From Halobaculum litoreum (lineage in GTDB: Archaea > Halobacteriota > Halobacteria > Halobacteriales > Haloferacaceae), in assembly GCF_030127125.1 (NCBI RefSeq), contig NZ_CP126156.1, positions 1,302,001-1,366,000 on the forward strand: a DNA stretch of 64,000 nt, read 5' to 3'. The translations under genes were made by a program, and so were the position numbers. Shown here one piece after another: positions 26,920 to 35,115 of this stretch. The first letter of the stretch is position 1. The number at the start of each line of letters is the position of its first letter. Below the pieces are notes generated by a model that saw nothing but the letters and a program-made list of their open reading frames with translations, did not search any database and was not told the origin of the DNA.

Positions 26920-27863
26920 GCGACGCCGTCGCCACGCCGGCACGCGACCCGGCCCGACGCGTCTCCGAGGGTCGCCCGTCGCGCGAGCGGTTCTCCACGC
27001 GGCGCCTCTCCTTCGACGTCGACGGCGACACCTGTGACGCGACGCTGTACCGCCCGCGCGACGTCGCGGACCCGGACGCGGTGATCCTCGGCCACGGGTT
27101 CGCCGCGGAGGCGTCGTTCGGGCTCGACCGGATCGCCGAACGGCTCGTCGCCGCCGGCTACGCCGCCGTCACGTTCGACTACCGGGGGTTCGGGGACTCG
27201 GAGGGGGAGCCGCTGGTGCTGCCGAGCCGACAGGTGGCCGACTGGAGCGCCGCGGTCGACCGCGTCCGCGCGGTCGCCACGCTGGGGGACGGCCTCGCGC
27301 TGTGGGGCGTGTCGCTGGCCGGCGGGCACGTGGTCCGCGTCGCCGCCGAGCGCCGCGACGTGGACGCCGTCGTCGCGCGCACGCCGTTCTCCGACGGGCG
27401 GGCGTTGCTGCGGAGCAAGTCGCCGACGTACCTCGCGCGCGCGGTCGGCGCGGGGCTGCGTGACCGCGTCGGCGGCCTCGTCGGCCGTCCCCACCGGGTG
27501 AAGGTGTACGGCCGTCCCGACGAGTTCGCGGCGCTGAACGAGCCGGGCGCGCTCGACGGCTACGCGGCGCTGATCCCCCGCAACTCGACGTGGCAGAACC
27601 GCACCCGCGCGCGGACGCTGCTCGCGCTCCCGCGGTACCGGCCGGTCGCCGACGCCGCGGACGTAGGGTGTCCGTCGCTGGTCGTCGCCGGCACCGAGGA
27701 CGCGGTGGTCCCGTACGCCACCGCCGAACGGCTCGCCGACGCGCTGCCGGCGTCGTCGCTCGTCGCCCTGCCGATGGGGCACTTCGACCCGTGGGAGGAC
27801 CGCTTCGTCGAGGTGCTCGCCCACGAGGTCGCGTTCCTCGACGAGGCGCTCGGCCGGCCGTAG
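26916..27863 (+). CDS. Alpha/beta-hydrolase family protein
   Basis: A 315-residue alpha/beta hydrolase (S9/dienelactone-hydrolase-like). VILGHGFAAEASFG holds the oxyanion region, FDYRGFGDSEGEP is the classic strand-turn motif, and the nucleophile elbow is GVSLAGG (Ser). The acid is in PSLVVAGTEDAVVPYATAER and the base is the His of LPMGHFDPWEDRF. It lacks a signal peptide, so a cytoplasmic esterase or lipase-like role is likely; substrate unknown. GTG start overlaps the upstream stop by 4 nt. Confidence 0.9.
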   Translation: MSDAVATPARDPARRVSEGRPSRERFSTRRLSFDVDGDTCDATLYRPRDVADPDAVILGHGFAAEASFGLDRIAERLVAAGYAAVTFDYRGFGDSEGEPLVLPSRQVADWSAAVDRVRAVATLGDGLALWGVSLAGGHVVRVAAERRDVDAVVARTPFSDGRALLRSKSPTYLARAVGAGLRDRVGGLVGRPHRVKVYGRPDEFAALNEPGALDGYAALIPRNSTWQNRTRARTLLALPRYRPVADAADVGCPSLVVAGTEDAVVPYATAERLADALPASSLVALPMGHFDPWEDRFVEVLAHEVAFLDEALGRP

Positions 27864-27980
27864 CCGGGGGCGACCGCTCGGTCGGGTCGCCCGCGCGGCC
27901 CGGCGGCGACGGCACCCGTCGGTCGCGGCCGATATCGCGGGCACGGGGAGCTTTTCACGGACCGGGGGCGGAGGTGAGGT

Positions 27981-29210
27981 ATGACTGTCAGCGACGTGGT
28001 CGAGTTGGAGGGCCACATCATCGACTCCGGCCTGATGGAGCGGGCGTTCACCGTCGTCATGGACCTGGGCGGCGAGTTCGACATCGAGGAGTTCTCGGTC
28101 GGCACCACCAAGACGGCGGAGTCGTACTGCCGGATGCGCGTCATCGCCGAGGACGAGGCGTCGCTCCAGCCGATCCTCCACGAACTCCACCAGTCCGGGG
28201 CGACGCTGGCGTCGCCGACCGACGCCACGCTGGAGCCGGCGCCCGCGGACAACGTCGTCCCCGACGGCTTCTACTCGACGACGAACCACCCGACGGACGT
28301 CCGCATCGACGGCGAGTGGGTGCCGGTCGCGGACATCGAGATGGACTGCGCCGTGGTGGTGGAGAACGGCGGCCCCGACGAGGTGACGGCCCGGACGAAG
28401 GTGCTCAACGCCATCGAAGCCGGCGACAGCGTCGTCACCGGCGACGCGGGCATCAGGGTGCGCCCGCCCGAGCGCCCGCGGGACTCCTCGGGGCCGTTCG
28501 GCTTCATGCGCGGCGGCGTCTCCGCCGAGCGCCCCTCGCGCTCGCTGATCCGCGACATCGCCGAGGCCATCGCCGAGACGAAGGCGCAGGGCGGGCGCGT
28601 GCTGTGTGTCGCCGGCCCCGCGGTGATCCACGCCGGCGGCGGCCCCGGTCTCGCCCGGCTGGTGCGCGAGGGGTACGTCGACGCCGTCTCCGCGGGCAAC
28701 GGGTTCGCCGTCCACGACATGGAGCGGTCGATGTACGGCACCAGCCTCGGGATGGACGTCGAGACGATGGAACACCCGCGCAAAGGGCACAAACACCACA
28801 TCTACACGATCAGCGAGGTGATCCGTGCGGGCGGCATCGAGGCCGCCGTCGAGGAGGGCCTCGTCGAGGAGGGCGTCATGTACGAGTGCGTCACGAACGA
28901 CCGCGACTTCGTGCTCGCGGGCTCCATCCGCGACGACGGCCCCCTGCCGGACACGATCACCGACGCCGTCGAGGCGCAGAACGCCATCCGCCGGCAGGCC
29001 CACGAGGCCGACCTCGTGCTCATGCTGTCGTCGCTGCTGCACTCCGTCGCGGTGGGGAACTGCCTGTCGTCGACGACGCGGACCGTCTGCGTCGACATCA
29101 ACCCCGCGACCGTCACGCAGCTGCTGGACCGCGGCTCCGCGCAGGCGGTCGGGATGGTGACGGACGTGGGGACGTTCGTGCCGATGCTCGCCGAGGAGCT
29201 GCTGGAGTAG
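27981..29210 (+). CDS. Ornithine cyclodeaminase, archaeal LOR/SDH-domain type (TIGR00300 family)
   Basis: A 409-residue protein of the TIGR00300 family, whose methanogen member is an NAD-dependent ornithine cyclodeaminase (ornithine to proline plus ammonia). The first hundred residues form the LOR/SDH domain (VVELEGHIIDSGLMERAFTV, then EFSVGTTKTAESYCRMRVIA). The C-terminal part holds the dinucleotide-binding domain, with RVLCVAGPAVIHAGGGPGLA and GNGFAVHDMERSMYGTSLGM, and GHKHHIYTISEVIRAGGI. A strong Shine-Dalgarno GGAGGTGAGG ends 2 nt before the ATG, unusual among the mostly leaderless neighbours. It may supply proline without pyrroline-5-carboxylate reductase. Confidence 0.88.
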   Translation: MTVSDVVELEGHIIDSGLMERAFTVVMDLGGEFDIEEFSVGTTKTAESYCRMRVIAEDEASLQPILHELHQSGATLASPTDATLEPAPADNVVPDGFYSTTNHPTDVRIDGEWVPVADIEMDCAVVVENGGPDEVTARTKVLNAIEAGDSVVTGDAGIRVRPPERPRDSSGPFGFMRGGVSAERPSRSLIRDIAEAIAETKAQGGRVLCVAGPAVIHAGGGPGLARLVREGYVDAVSAGNGFAVHDMERSMYGTSLGMDVETMEHPRKGHKHHIYTISEVIRAGGIEAAVEEGLVEEGVMYECVTNDRDFVLAGSIRDDGPLPDTITDAVEAQNAIRRQAHEADLVLMLSSLLHSVAVGNCLSSTTRTVCVDINPATVTQLLDRGSAQAVGMVTDVGTFVPMLAEELLE

Positions 29211-29226
29211 CGTGAGCGGCGGCCGG

Positions 29227-29766
29227 TCAGTCCCGGCCCCCGTCCCACTCCTCGGCCAACAGGCCGAAGCGTCGCATGTCGACACGCTCGCCGTCGACGA
29301 ACGCCTCGCCCCGGAGGACAGCCTCCTCGGCGAACCCGACCTTCTCCAGCACGCGCGCCGACGCCGGGTTCGTCTCGTACACCGTCGCGAACAGTTTGCC
29401 GGCGCGGCGTTCCTCGAAGGCGTACGCCGTCGCCTCGCGGACCGCGTCGGTCGCGTAGCCGTTGTCCCAGTCGGCGGGGGCGATCAGATACCCGAGGCTC
29501 CACGTGCCGAACGAGGGGTCGTGTCGCCGCCGGAGGCCGATGGTGCCGACCGGCTCGCCGTCGACGCACACGAGGAAGTTCGCCTCCCCGTCGCCGCCCA
29601 GCGAGTCGACCCACTCGCGCTCGTCGTCGAGGGTCTTCGGGACTCGGTTCGCGATGCCGGCGCGGACCTGCGGGTCGTTGATCAGGTCACGGAGGAACTC
29701 GGTGTCGTCCGCCTCGACCGTTCGTAGTTCCACGACTTCGCCGTCCCGGAACACTGCCCCAGCCAT
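29227..29766 (-). CDS. GNAT-family N-acetyltransferase (RimJ/RimL-like)
   Basis: A 179-residue GNAT enzyme of the RimJ/RimL type, likely to acetylate a protein N-terminus or small amine using acetyl-CoA. Key parts: VELRTVEADDTEFLRDLIND, strand FLVCVDGEPVGTIGLRRRHD, the acetyl-CoA loop region LGYLIAPADWDNGYATDAVR, and VYETNPASARVLEKVGFAEE. The ATG at 29766 is preferred over upstream in-frame codons because the extra residues are not GNAT-like. It converges with the ornithine cyclodeaminase, 16 nt apart. Confidence 0.9.
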   Translation of the reverse strand: MAGAVFRDGEVVELRTVEADDTEFLRDLINDPQVRAGIANRVPKTLDDEREWVDSLGGDGEANFLVCVDGEPVGTIGLRRRHDPSFGTWSLGYLIAPADWDNGYATDAVREATAYAFEERRAGKLFATVYETNPASARVLEKVGFAEEAVLRGEAFVDGERVDMRRFGLLAEEWDGGRD

Positions 29767-29899
29767 GGACTGGCCGACGGCCGGGACCGACTTGAACCCT
29801 CTACCGGCGTGGTACCGGATCACGCCAGCCATCGGCGGAGGGGGCACGGGACGACGAGGCAAGGCGAACGGACCGCGGCGGGTCGCGCGGGCGACGGTG

Positions 29900-30304
29900 T
29901 CAGACCTGCTCGCGCGGGACGACGCGGAGCGGGAGGTTCGACCCGAGGAGGATGTCCTGCGCGACGCTGCCGAACAGCGCCTTCCCGGTCGGCGACCGCT
30001 TGCGGATCCCGATCACGAACTCGTCGGCGCCGACCTCGTCGGCGTACGCGAGCACCTCGTCGGCCGGCTGGTTCCCGCGGATGAACTGGTGGGTCTCCAC
30101 CGACACGCCGTCGACCGAGCCGAGTTCGGCCGCGACGGTCTCGAGGGCGTTCTCGCCCTCGCGCGCGTCCTCGGAGCTCGTCGCGTCGCCGCCGGGGTGG
30201 GCGTTGACCGCGTGGACCGCGTCGCCGGGAGCGAGGCGGTCGCCGAGGTAGTCGCACAGTCGCTCGCTGGTGTGCACGGAGTTGGTGGCGAGAACGAACA
30301 GCAT
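29900..30304 (-). CDS. Universal stress protein, twin A
   Basis: A 134-residue Usp-domain protein. It starts MLFVLATNSVHTSERLCDYL, and ends with the ATP-binding-type motif VIGIRKRSPTGKALFGSVAQ followed by DILLGSNLPLRVVP. It is closely related to its neighbour at 30384 (same start MLxVxATNS, same GADEFVIGIRKR/GADEIVIGVRKR block), so the pair arose by tandem duplication. A TTATG box lies about 27 nt upstream of the ATG. Confidence 0.9.
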   Translation of the reverse strand: MLFVLATNSVHTSERLCDYLGDRLAPGDAVHAVNAHPGGDATSSEDAREGENALETVAAELGSVDGVSVETHQFIRGNQPADEVLAYADEVGADEFVIGIRKRSPTGKALFGSVAQDILLGSNLPLRVVPREQV

Positions 30305-30383
30305 CGTCGGATCCCCCGGCCCCCCGGCGCATAACCCTACCGCCGACCACGTGCGGCGCCCCCGTCCCGGCGGCCGCGGACGC

Positions 30384-30785
30384 TCACCGACCGCCCGACA
30401 CCGGGACGACGCGGATCGGCACGGTCGAGTCCAGCAGGATGTCCCGTGCGACGCTCCCGAGCAGGGTCTTCGAGTCGGGCGTCCGCTTGCGCACGCCGAT
30501 GACGATCTCGTCGGCCCCGTACCGGTCGACGAACGCGAGGACGTCCGCCGCCGGGGCGTTCCCCCGGACGAGTTGGTGCGTCTCGACGTCGGCGACGCCG
30601 GACAGCCGCTCGTTGACGACCGCGAGCGCCTCCGTGCCGCGCTCCAACTGCGCCCGCGAGGTGTGGTCGCCGCCGCGCTGGGAGTTGATCGCGTGGACCG
30701 TGTCGTCGTCCCCGAGGCGCCCCTCGAGGTAGTCGCACAGCGCCTCGCTGCGTTCGGTCGAGTTCGTCGCGACGACGTACAGCAT
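30384..30785 (-). CDS. Universal stress protein, twin B
   Basis: A 133-residue Usp protein, paralogue of the downstream gene. It starts MLYVVATNSTERSEALCDYL, and carries EIVIGVRKRTPDSKTLLGSV followed by ARDILLDSTVPIRVVP. It has its own upstream AGTTAC element and shares a divergent intergenic region with the PGF-CTERM gene. Tandem Usp copies may allow heteromer formation; the signal they sense is unknown. Confidence 0.9.
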   Translation of the reverse strand: MLYVVATNSTERSEALCDYLEGRLGDDDTVHAINSQRGGDHTSRAQLERGTEALAVVNERLSGVADVETHQLVRGNAPAADVLAFVDRYGADEIVIGVRKRTPDSKTLLGSVARDILLDSTVPIRVVPVSGGR

Positions 30786-30819
30786 ACCCTGTGGGTCGCG
30801 CGCGGCCGTGGTAACTGTT

Positions 30820-30859
30820 CGACACGATCGCGGGCCCGCGGCGACGCCGCGACGTGTCG
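30820..30859. repeat. Inverted repeat in the divergent Usp / PGF-CTERM promoter region
   Basis: CGACAC (30820-30825) is mirrored by GTGTCG (30854-30859), around a GC-rich core that contains the palindrome CGCGGGCCCGCG (30829-30840). It lies between two divergent start sites and next to the TATA box at 30872, so it is a candidate operator. Confidence 0.3.
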
Positions 30860-30869
30860 GAGCACAAAG

Positions 30870-30879
30870 CGTTTATCGC
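30870..30879 (+). promoter_or_regulatory. TATA box of the PGF-CTERM gene
   Basis: CGTTTATCGC has TTTATC about 27 nt before the ATG at 30902, a good fit to a leaderless haloarchaeal promoter. Confidence 0.6.
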
Positions 30880-30901
30880 GGGCCCGTGCACCGTCGCCCG
30901 C

Positions 30902-31906
30902 ATGACACGAGAACGACGGCTGGTCGCGGGCGCGGCCGTCGTCCTGCTCGTCGCCCTCCTCGGCGTCGCCGTCGCTCCCGGCGTCCTCGCGAACCCGGAC
31001 GCCGAGGAGTTCACACGGCCCGGTCGGGTGTCGATCGCCGAGTCGCCGGCGATCACCCCCACGGAGGTCGACGGCGCGACGGCGACCCTCCGGCTCGACG
31101 CGCGCATCGGCCACGGCGGGCCCCCGACGGACAACGTGACCGTCCGCTACCGCGCGTACGACGCCGAGTCCGGCCTGTTGGTGGCGGAGACGACGACCGA
31201 ACTCGACGAACTGACCGGCGACCGGAGCGTCCCGGTGAACACGAGCCTCCGCGTGCCCCGCGAGGGCGGCTACGTGATCGAGACGGTCGTCTTCCGCGAC
31301 GGGCAGTCCGTCGACGGCGACCGGACCGAGGTGTCGGGGCTGGAGGCGCTGGGGACGGAGGTCCGTTTCACCAGGAGCGACGCCGTCCCGCCGCTGGCGG
31401 TGTCGGTCGCGTCGGTCGACGGCGACGCGAACCGGACGACGCTCTCGGTGGCGGCGTCGCTGACCAACGGCGGCGTCGAGCCCAGCGGCGACGTGCGCGT
31501 CGAGGTGATCCTCCGGCAGGCGGAGTCGAACCTCGTCGCCGCGCGCGGCGCGACGACCGTTGGCGACATCGGCCCCGGCCGCACCGCCGACGCGACGACC
31601 GAGTTGACCGTTCCCAGCGAGTACAACTACTACGTCGACGCGGCGGTGTACCGCGACGGCGTCCTCGTCGACACCGCGCGGTCGGTGGCGAACCTCGACC
31701 CGACCGAGACCATCGCGGCCAACGAGACGCGCCGCGAGGTCGAGTTCGAGGTCGGCGACTTCGCCGACGACGACGTGAGCGACGAGCGACGCGACACGCC
31801 GGCGGCGACCGAGACGGGCGCGTCGGCCCCGGGCTTCGGGCCGGCCGTCGCGCTCGTCGCGCTGGCCGGGACGGCGCTGCTGGCGGTCCGGAGGACGCGA
31901 TCATGA
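30902..31906 (+). CDS. Surface-anchored PGF-CTERM protein
   Basis: A 334-residue secreted protein. The N-terminal segment LVAGAAVVLLVALLGVAVAP is a signal peptide or TM anchor. The body is two or three beta-sandwich-like units rich in Asn-x-Thr/Ser sequons (NVTVRY, NTSLRV, NRTTLS, NETRRE). The C-terminus has a disordered linker, then PGFGPAVALVALAGTALLAV and Arg residues, the PGF-CTERM tripartite signal that archaeosortase A cuts and replaces by a lipid. It overlaps the next gene by 4 nt. The external function is unknown. Confidence 0.85.
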   Translation: MTRERRLVAGAAVVLLVALLGVAVAPGVLANPDAEEFTRPGRVSIAESPAITPTEVDGATATLRLDARIGHGGPPTDNVTVRYRAYDAESGLLVAETTTELDELTGDRSVPVNTSLRVPREGGYVIETVVFRDGQSVDGDRTEVSGLEALGTEVRFTRSDAVPPLAVSVASVDGDANRTTLSVAASLTNGGVEPSGDVRVEVILRQAESNLVAARGATTVGDIGPGRTADATTELTVPSEYNYYVDAAVYRDGVLVDTARSVANLDPTETIAANETRREVEFEVGDFADDDVSDERRDTPAATETGASAPGFGPAVALVALAGTALLAVRRTRS

Positions 31907-32199
31907 GCGAGGAACACGCACACGACGGCGGCACGGAGGGCGTATCGACGACGGGCGAGGAGGAGGCCGGCGGGCTGGTCTCCGGCGACGTGAGCCGGTA
32001 CGTGAACTACGTGCTGTTGGCGGCGCTGCTGTTGCTCGCGCTCGTGGCCGGCGTCCAGTTCTACACCGCCGTCTCGCGGACCATCACGCGGTGGGTCACC
32101 GACGACTACCGGTCGCTCGTCACCGCCGCGTTCAACCTCGCGGTGCTGTTGGTGGCGGCCGCGGGCGTCTCCCGGCAGATCCGTCGCCTCACGAATTGA
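31903..32199 (+). CDS. Small two-TM membrane protein, 98 aa
   Basis: A 98-residue protein with an acidic cytoplasmic N-terminus (about 32 residues), a TM helix VNYVLLAALLLLALVAGVQF, and a second TM helix LVTAAFNLAVLLVAAAGVSR with a short basic end. It starts inside the stop of the PGF-CTERM gene (ATGA), so the two are translated together and could form an envelope complex. No family recognised. Confidence 0.75.
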   Translation: MSEEHAHDGGTEGVSTTGEEEAGGLVSGDVSRYVNYVLLAALLLLALVAGVQFYTAVSRTITRWVTDDYRSLVTAAFNLAVLLVAAAGVSRQIRRLTN

Positions 32200-32238
32200 C
32201 TCCCCCGCGGGACCGCCGGCCCGCGCCGCGCCGTACCC

Positions 32239-33099
32239 CTACGCGACGACGAGCCACGCGAGGAACACCGCCAGCCCGCCCAGCGCCGTGCTCGCGACGG
32301 CGTGCACGCGGAGCCGGTCGAGGAGGGCGTGGGCGTCGCCCTCGTGTTCGAGCGACTCGTGGACCTCGCTGCCGATCTCACACTGCGGGAGGAAGTCCAT
32401 CGCGACGTGGAGGAACACGCCGGTCGCGAAGCCGAAGACGACGCCGCGCAGCGGCGCCGACGTGGGGAGCGCGAGGAACGAGGAGGCGACGGCGGCGACG
32501 CCGACGCCGGCCGCCGGCAGGAGGACGGCCGACCAGTCGCCGCCGCGGCCGACGAACCGGTGGACCGCGGCGTACCCCGCGGGGCCCTTGTGCGAGACGA
32601 TGGCGACGCCGAGCAGGAGGCCGGGGTCCGGCATGTTGCCGTAGACGATGCCGATGATCGCGCCGGCGCTGACCGCGTGGGCGGTCAACTCGGCGAGCGA
32701 CCGGTCGATGGGGAGGTCCATGTGTGCCAGCCGGTGGCCGAGCGTGTGGGCGCCGTACCCCACGAGCAGGCCCAACGCCACGCCGAAGCCGCCGTACCGC
32801 GGGTGTTGGCCCATCGCCTGCGGGAGGACGAACACCGCGGCGCTGGTGATCATCGCGCCCGCGGCGAGGCCGTACCCCCACACGAGCGTCCCGGTGTGGG
32901 TGCTCGGCGTCCGTCCGCCGAACCAGCCCGCGATCGCCATCCCGGCGAACGCGATCCACGCGATCGCGAACAGGTGTGTCCGACCCGTGAGGAGCGCCAG
33001 CGCCGTCGCCGCCACCAACGCGGCGGCGGAGACGACGCCGAGGGTCCGGCCGCGGCCCGTCGCACGGACACCGGCGGTGTCGGTGCTGTGGTCGGTCAT
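32239..33099 (-). CDS. ZIP-family metal transporter-like protein
   Basis: A 286-residue membrane protein with about eight TM helices. It shows ZIP (ZRT/IRT-like) metal-site features: helix LTAHAVSAGAIIGIVYGNMP, followed by VAIVSHKGPAGYAAVHRFVG, matching the paired His-rich helices IV and V of ZIP carriers, though the usual HExxH is replaced by SHKGP. Other His residues lie in GAHTLGHRLAHMD. This altered core means the substrate may not be zinc. It would import divalent metal across the cytoplasmic membrane. ATG at 33099. Confidence 0.72.
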   Translation of the reverse strand: MTDHSTDTAGVRATGRGRTLGVVSAAALVAATALALLTGRTHLFAIAWIAFAGMAIAGWFGGRTPSTHTGTLVWGYGLAAGAMITSAAVFVLPQAMGQHPRYGGFGVALGLLVGYGAHTLGHRLAHMDLPIDRSLAELTAHAVSAGAIIGIVYGNMPDPGLLLGVAIVSHKGPAGYAAVHRFVGRGGDWSAVLLPAAGVGVAAVASSFLALPTSAPLRGVVFGFATGVFLHVAMDFLPQCEIGSEVHESLEHEGDAHALLDRLRVHAVASTALGGLAVFLAWLVVA

Positions 33100-33140
33100 G
33101 TTGCTAACGCCGAGACTGCGATTAATAACGCCTCCGATCG

Positions 33141-34670
33141 TTACGGGCGGACGGTCTCGGCGACCCACCCCGACGCCCCCGAGGGGTACGGGTCGGTCTC
33201 CGCGCTCGGCTGGACGGTGCCGTCCGCCTCGACGGCGCGGACGACCACCTCGTGGGTGTCGGTCGCCTCGTACTCGTGGCGCCAGCCGCGCCACGCGTCG
33301 GCCGCCTCGCCGGCGCCGACGGCGGAGTCGTCTGGCGCCGCGTCGGCGGGCGTCGGGCCGGGGAGGCGCTCGGTCAGCTCCGCGTCGGTCCACGTGTCGC
33401 CGCCGTCGGTCGACACCTGCACAGCCGAGACGCCGCGGGTGCCCGCGTAGGCGTGGCCGCCGACCGACACCGTGCCGTCGTCGCGGGGCTCGACGTGGTG
33501 GAGTTTCGCCACCGTCGACACCGGGCCGGTGCCGTGCCAGCCGCGCTCCTCCCAGTAGCCGGTCGCCTCCTCCTCGAGCACCTCGATCTCGGTGAGCCAC
33601 TTCACGTTGATCTCGCCCCAGTGGCCGGGGACGAGCGCCCGGACGGGCGCGCCGTGGCCCTTCGGGAGCGGGCGGCCGTTCATCCCCCACGCGAGGAAGC
33701 CGTCCTCCAGCGCCGACAGCGGGAACTCCTCGTAGTAGTCGTCGGCCGCGCGCAGCATCACACAGCAGCCGTCGGGGTCGACGCCGGCCTCCTCCAGCAG
33801 GGGGGCGACCGGAACGCCCGTCCAGAGGGCGGTGTCCGTCTTGCGGCCGTTCCTCGGGTCGCCGACGCACCGCAGCGTCTCGAACCGGTGTTCGGCCGCC
33901 CGTTCGCGCAACTCCGCGAGGTCGAACGTCGCCTCCTCGCGGACGGCGCCCGTCACCGAGAGGGTCCACTCGTCGGCGTCGACGTCCGGGTCGGCGGCGT
34001 TCTTGTCGACCACGTAGAACGACTCCGACACGAGCGGCTCGGCGCCGGACAGCGAGAACGACCGCGCCGCCGCCGTCTCGAGGAGGCGCCGCGCCAGCGG
34101 GTCCGGCTCGGGCGTCGCGGCCTCGTCCTCGGATCCGGTCGCCGCCCGGACGGCGCGGACGAGCGGTCCCGCGCCCGCGGCCCCCAGCGCGACCGCGGCG
34201 ACACCCGTCGAGCGCAACAACCCCCGCCGGTCCGCCCGATCCACCGGCCCCGTCGCCGCGCGGCCGCCGAGGGCGACCGCCGCCCCGCCGAAGAGCCCGC
34301 CGACGACCGCGGCCGCCGGCGTGATCGTCAGCAGGAACGCCGCGAACGCCTGGACGGCGCCCACGAGGAACACCGTCTCCGCGCGCTCGCGGCCGGCGCC
34401 GCGGCCGAACCGGGTCGCGAGGAGCGCGAGGCCGCCGAACAGCGCGACCGCGAGGCCGGCCGACCCGACGACGAGGAGCGGTTGCGCGGTGCTCCCGAGC
34501 CCCTGGATGCCGGAGGCGAGGACGGCGTCGGGCAGCGCCAACAGCACCGTCTGTGCGATCGCGACGACGACCCACCGGGGGGTGAACCCCGTGAGGAGGA
34601 ACGTCCCGGCGACGACGGCGACGCCGGAGGCGGCGAAGACGGCGAGGCGGCGGGGGTCGGGGGGCTCCAT
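33141..34670 (-). CDS. Membrane-anchored sulfite-oxidase-family molybdoenzyme
   Basis: A 509-residue protein. Residues 1 to about 140 contain four TM helices (for example LLVVGSAGLAVALFGGLALL), followed by DRRGLLRSTGVAAVALGAAG, a Tat-like RR segment inside the protein. From about residue 215 comes the molybdopterin domain of the sulfite oxidase family: the Mo-ligand Cys is in FETLRCVGDPRNG, and KGHGAPVRALVPGHWGEINV and WLTEIEV are conserved. The C-terminal dimerisation domain has YAGTRGVSAVQVSTDGGDTW. It lacks a heme domain, so electrons would pass to a membrane partner. Substrate could be sulfite, a sulfoxide or another oxyanion. Confidence 0.88.
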   Translation of the reverse strand: MEPPDPRRLAVFAASGVAVVAGTFLLTGFTPRWVVVAIAQTVLLALPDAVLASGIQGLGSTAQPLLVVGSAGLAVALFGGLALLATRFGRGAGRERAETVFLVGAVQAFAAFLLTITPAAAVVGGLFGGAAVALGGRAATGPVDRADRRGLLRSTGVAAVALGAAGAGPLVRAVRAATGSEDEAATPEPDPLARRLLETAAARSFSLSGAEPLVSESFYVVDKNAADPDVDADEWTLSVTGAVREEATFDLAELRERAAEHRFETLRCVGDPRNGRKTDTALWTGVPVAPLLEEAGVDPDGCCVMLRAADDYYEEFPLSALEDGFLAWGMNGRPLPKGHGAPVRALVPGHWGEINVKWLTEIEVLEEEATGYWEERGWHGTGPVSTVAKLHHVEPRDDGTVSVGGHAYAGTRGVSAVQVSTDGGDTWTDAELTERLPGPTPADAAPDDSAVGAGEAADAWRGWRHEYEATDTHEVVVRAVEADGTVQPSAETDPYPSGASGWVAETVRP

Positions 34671-34771
34671 TCGTGCGTACCACGGGTCGCCGCCGTAAAT
34701 CGGTTCCGCGGCCTCCGACCCGCCCGGCCCGCTATCCGAACGGCTATGCGCGGGGCGGCCCGAGTCGACCC

Positions 34772-34921
34772 ATGGGCGACGCCGACGAGACGACCGGGGA
34801 GTCGGTCAAGCGGACCCGACCGTGCCCGTACTGCGGCACGGCGATGGTCCACCGCCACTGCGAGTACGTGTGTCCGCGACACGGCGTGGTGTTCGACTGT
34901 TCGGACCCCTTCTACGGGTGA
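34772..34921 (+). CDS. HVO_2523-type zinc finger micro-protein, 49 aa
   Basis: A 49-residue protein with four metal-ligand positions: CPYCG, then HRHCEYVCPRHG, ending VFDCSDPFYG. It matches the HVO_2523-type haloarchaeal zinc finger family, whose founding gene in Haloferax volcanii lies next to crtB (from memory). The same adjacency is seen here, 194 nt upstream of crtB on the same strand. Such micro-proteins are probably nucleic-acid or protein-binding regulators. ATG at 34772. Confidence 0.85.
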   Translation: MGDADETTGESVKRTRPCPYCGTAMVHRHCEYVCPRHGVVFDCSDPFYG

Positions 34922-35115
34922 GGCGCGCGCGCCGGGACGCGACGTGTGCCGACGACACGGATCCGGATCTGACGGAATTCCGTCGGGTCGGATCGGCCGG
35001 GAAACCGCAAGCCGCGAGTCGCACCAACTGTTATGGTGTCGGCCGTCGTACCGGACAGTATTCAAATGCGTCGACGTCAGGAATCCGCCGGAGCGTGGGG
35101 TGCGCCGACCCAGCG

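Noticed and set aside
26397..29285. A long minus-strand open frame (about 960 codons) opposite the hydrolase and ornithine cyclodeaminase genes.
   Set aside because: Arg/Val/Asp-rich shadow translation with no family motif, while the plus strand carries well-conserved proteins.
29780..29862. A longer start for the GNAT gene at 29862.
   Set aside because: The extra 32 residues are not GNAT-like, and the ATG at 29766 gives the normal family N-terminus.
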